From assembly GCF_003730295.1 (NCBI RefSeq), contig NZ_QTSZ01000053.1:62001-126000 (forward strand): a stretch of DNA of 64,000 nt, read 5' to 3'. The notes below the pieces were generated by a model that had not been told where the DNA came from, did no database searches, and was given only the letters and a program-made list of their open reading frames with translations. Positions 62,056-64,000 of this stretch are shown piece by piece. The DNA is from Ornithinibacillus gellani. Its GTDB lineage: Bacteria; Bacillota; Bacilli; Bacillales; Amphibacillaceae. Every line of letters begins with the position of its first letter. Within the stretch, counting starts at the first letter, position 1. Both the position numbers and the translations under genes were made by a program.

Positions 62056-63630
62056 TTGAATAGACAGGATTTGATAGCTCCGGAAACATATAATATTTCA
62101 ATGGAAGTGGAACGATATGCAAAGGATTTATCTAGGAAAGCTCTCATTTGGCAAAATGAGGCCGGTGACAAAAGTGAAATAACGTATCATGAACTCATGA
62201 AAAACGTGAATCGTGTTGGAAATGTATTTCAGAATAAAGGGTTGAAACAGGGAGATAAATTATTGGTGATGATACCACGATTAATTGAAGCTTATACCGT
62301 CTATTTAGCTGCGCTTAAAACGGGAATCATTATTATCCCTTGTTCCGAAATGTTAACAACGCATGATCTGCAATTTCGTGTTACGCATGGGGAAGTGAAG
62401 GGGGTTGTCAGTTATTATCCATATGTAGAACAATATGAAGCATTGGAACAATATGATACATTAGATAAGTTTGTCATAGGTGGGCAAAGAGATGATTGGT
62501 ATGACTTGGATGATTTGGCGAGAAATGCTTCCGAAATGCTTGAAACGGCAAAAACGACACGGGATGATATTGCCTTTTTACCTTATACATCGGGAACAAC
62601 AGGTAATCCAAAAGGTGTTGTTCATACACACGGCTGGGGATTTGCCCATTTAAAGACTGCTGCAGAAAATTGGTTATGTATTGAGGATGGCGATAAAGTG
62701 TGGGCGACTGCGGGACCGGGGTGGCAGAAATGGATATGGAGTCCCTTTCTTTCCGTCCTTGGATCTGGCGCAACTGGATTTGTATATCACGGTAAATTTG
62801 ATCCGGTGACCTATTTAAAATTATTGCAGCAGGAAGAAATTAACGTACTTTGTTGTACACCGACAGAATACCGATTAATGGCTAAAGTAGATCATTTGAA
62901 TGATTTCAAATTACCAAAGCTTCATAGTGCTGTTTCTGCTGGAGAGCCGTTAAATGTCGAAGTGATTGATACGTTTCGAAAATACTTTGATGTAACTGTT
63001 CGTGATGGGTATGGACAAACTGAAAATACTTTGCTTCTTGGTGTCATGAAAGGAATGAAGGTAAAACCGGGGTCGATGGGAAAGCCTACTCCAGGTAATG
63101 AAGTGGAAATTATTGATGCGCAAGGAAATCCCGTTGCAGTTAATGAAATAGGTGATATTGCGCTTAAATTAAATAGTCCAGCACTATTCCGGGAGTATTA
63201 TAAGGATAGTGAAAAGACGAGTATGTCCAGGCGTGGGGACTTTTATGTAACAGGCGACCAAGCTACAAAGGATGAAGATGGCTATTTCTGGTTTGAGGGG
63301 AGAAGTGATGATATTATCATCAGTTCAGGATACACCATTGGTCCGTTTGAGGTAGAGGATGCGCTTGTGAAGCATCCATTTGTGCAGGAATGTGCAGTGG
63401 TGGCTAGTCCAGATGAAATAAGAGGAAGTATTGTCAAAGCCTTCGTTGTATTAAAGGAAAATGTTGATCGCAATGATCCAGAACTGGTGAGCAAGCTTCA
63501 GAATCATGTGAAGGAGCAAACGGCGCCATATAAATATCCAAGAGAAATTGAATTTCTTGATGAATTACCAAAAACGACATCTGGAAAGATTAGACGAATT
63601 GAACTACGCCAACAGGAAAAATATAAATAA
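62056..63630 (+). CDS. mbcS: Acyl-CoA synthetase (MbcS/AcsA-like)
   Basis: About 524 residues of the adenylate-forming family. P-loop-like motif LPYTSGTTGNPKGVVHTH, VRDGYGQTENTLL, YVTGDQATKDEDGYFWFEGR (hinge Asp) and the C-terminal lysine in LPKTTSGKIRRIEL. Activates short or branched fatty acids to CoA thioesters; the length and pattern resemble MbcS, used for branched-chain precursors. I take the TTG at 62056, with GGGAG 9 nt upstream, since an earlier TTG at 62047 touches that site. Single gene between two terminators. Confidence 0.82.
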   Translation: MNRQDLIAPETYNISMEVERYAKDLSRKALIWQNEAGDKSEITYHELMKNVNRVGNVFQNKGLKQGDKLLVMIPRLIEAYTVYLAALKTGIIIIPCSEMLTTHDLQFRVTHGEVKGVVSYYPYVEQYEALEQYDTLDKFVIGGQRDDWYDLDDLARNASEMLETAKTTRDDIAFLPYTSGTTGNPKGVVHTHGWGFAHLKTAAENWLCIEDGDKVWATAGPGWQKWIWSPFLSVLGSGATGFVYHGKFDPVTYLKLLQQEEINVLCCTPTEYRLMAKVDHLNDFKLPKLHSAVSAGEPLNVEVIDTFRKYFDVTVRDGYGQTENTLLLGVMKGMKVKPGSMGKPTPGNEVEIIDAQGNPVAVNEIGDIALKLNSPALFREYYKDSEKTSMSRRGDFYVTGDQATKDEDGYFWFEGRSDDIIISSGYTIGPFEVEDALVKHPFVQECAVVASPDEIRGSIVKAFVVLKENVDRNDPELVSKLQNHVKEQTAPYKYPREIEFLDELPKTTSGKIRRIELRQQEKYK

Positions 63631-63640
63631 TAAATAATGA

Positions 63641-63682
63641 ATGCATGCATCTAGTAATTTCGCTGGATGCATGTATTTTTTT
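63641..63682 (+). terminator. Terminator of the acyl-CoA synthetase gene
   Basis: ATGCATGCATC pairs with GGATGCATGT and is followed by seven T. Confidence 0.85.
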
Positions 63683-63739
63683 GCACCAATAGTAGGTGAA
63701 CAGGAACGATAAATTTTTTAAAAAAATAAGCAAAAACAC

Positions 63740-63796
63740 TTGAAAGTCAAAAAAGGTCAGAGTATAATAAAGCTACAAGGTCAAAGATAGTCAAAG
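63740..63796 (+). promoter_or_regulatory. clpE promoter with two CtsR boxes
   Basis: TTGAAA (63740-63745), 17-nt spacer, TATAAT (63763-63768). AGTCAAAAAAGGTCAGA (63745-63761) lies between them, and AGGTCAAAGATAGTCAAAG (63778-63796) just downstream; both fit the CtsR direct repeat GGTCAAANANNGTCAAA. A third half-site GTCAAA follows. Heat-shock repression by CtsR is expected. Confidence 0.85.
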
Positions 63797-63885
63797 TCAA
63801 ACACCTTGTTAACATTGAATGTCATCTTCAGTTAGATACCATGTTATATGGTCAATACTTAAATGAATGAAGGAGGCAGTTTCTT

Positions 63886-64000
63886 ATGAAATGTCAAAAA
63901 TGTAATGTCAATGAAGCAAATATTAATGTTGCCATGCAATATAATCAAGAGAAGATGCAATTACATCTATGTAATGCATGCTTTCAAGAAGTACAAAATC
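63886..64000 (+). CDS. clpE: Clp ATPase ClpE, N-terminal zinc finger (cut by window edge)
   Basis: 38 codons are visible, starting MKCQKCNVNEANINVAMQYN and containing LCNACF, so a four-cysteine zinc finger (two CxxC pairs). ClpE starts this way in Bacillus; McsA has a related finger but lies after ctsR. The strong CtsR-controlled promoter directly upstream, without ctsR, favours ClpE. AAGGAGG lies 9 nt before the ATG. Confidence 0.75.
   Translation, partial: MKCQKCNVNEANINVAMQYNQEKMQLHLCNACFQEVQN

Overview
The window is AT-rich chromosomal DNA of a Bacillaceae species. Gene content and local order match the Bacillus subtilis group but with features of salt- or alkali-tolerant relatives such as Oceanobacillus or Virgibacillus (a genus-level inference, not proven). 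Support comes from des-desK, yojN-yojO, yfkJ-yfkI-yfkH, yfkD, pdaA, zosA, mreBH and clpE homologues, Gram-positive ribosome binding sites, and PerR, CtsR, WalR and GlcT-type control sites. I see no rRNA, tRNA or prophage.

Layout. 1-7 kb: membrane-lipid desaturase and its sensor kinase, a MoxR ATPase/VWA pair, a cold-shock protein, an SRPBCC protein and a uracil-DNA-glycosylase-like protein. 7-13.7 kb: a seven-gene minus-strand operon that makes an activated 4-amino-4,6-dideoxy sugar and probably attaches it outside the membrane (GT2 enzyme, small flippase-like protein, large multi-pass glycosyltransferase). 14-17.7 kb: a sugar PTS locus of separate IIA, antiterminator and IICB genes, with a GlcT-type RNA switch before the first gene. 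17.8-26.5 kb: cutC, a P1 peptidase, a redoxin, an ABC-F protein, transporters, and a 51-nt tandem repeat array. 26.5-31 kb: tryptophan-to-anthranilate genes kynU-kynB-kynA plus an NSS-family transporter.

31.4-44.3 kb holds the most interesting region: two convergent operons that together encode a plausible complete route from L-lysine to crotonyl-CoA. The steps are lysine 6-dehydrogenase, an aminoadipate-semialdehyde-type dehydrogenase, an aminotransferase, a ThDP-dependent decarboxylase (proposed 2-oxoadipate decarboxylase), glutarate-semialdehyde-type dehydrogenase, a class III CoA-transferase and a glutaryl-CoA-dehydrogenase-like enzyme. An IclR regulator and a DUF3870 protein lie between the operons. 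The CoA-transferase operon has a cre-overlapped promoter and a long leader ending in an intrinsic terminator.

44.3-64 kb: a second tandem array (52-nt period), mreBH, a secreted CAP-domain protein with a WalR-type site, a decayed PLP-enzyme gene, glutaminase, an SRAP/HMCES protein that appears to start at ATT, the yfkJIH operon, zosA with a PerR box, an amino-acid ABC uptake pair, OsmC, yfkD, a YuiF-type permease, an orphan type I-C-like CRISPR remnant, pdaA, an acyl-CoA synthetase and the start of clpE.

Dispersed through the window are five copies of a structured element that looks like a non-autonomous IS200/IS605 (TnpB-type) derivative. Each intact left end follows TTTAT, and stems are maintained by compensating changes between copies. 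A TnpB N-terminal remnant lies beside one copy.
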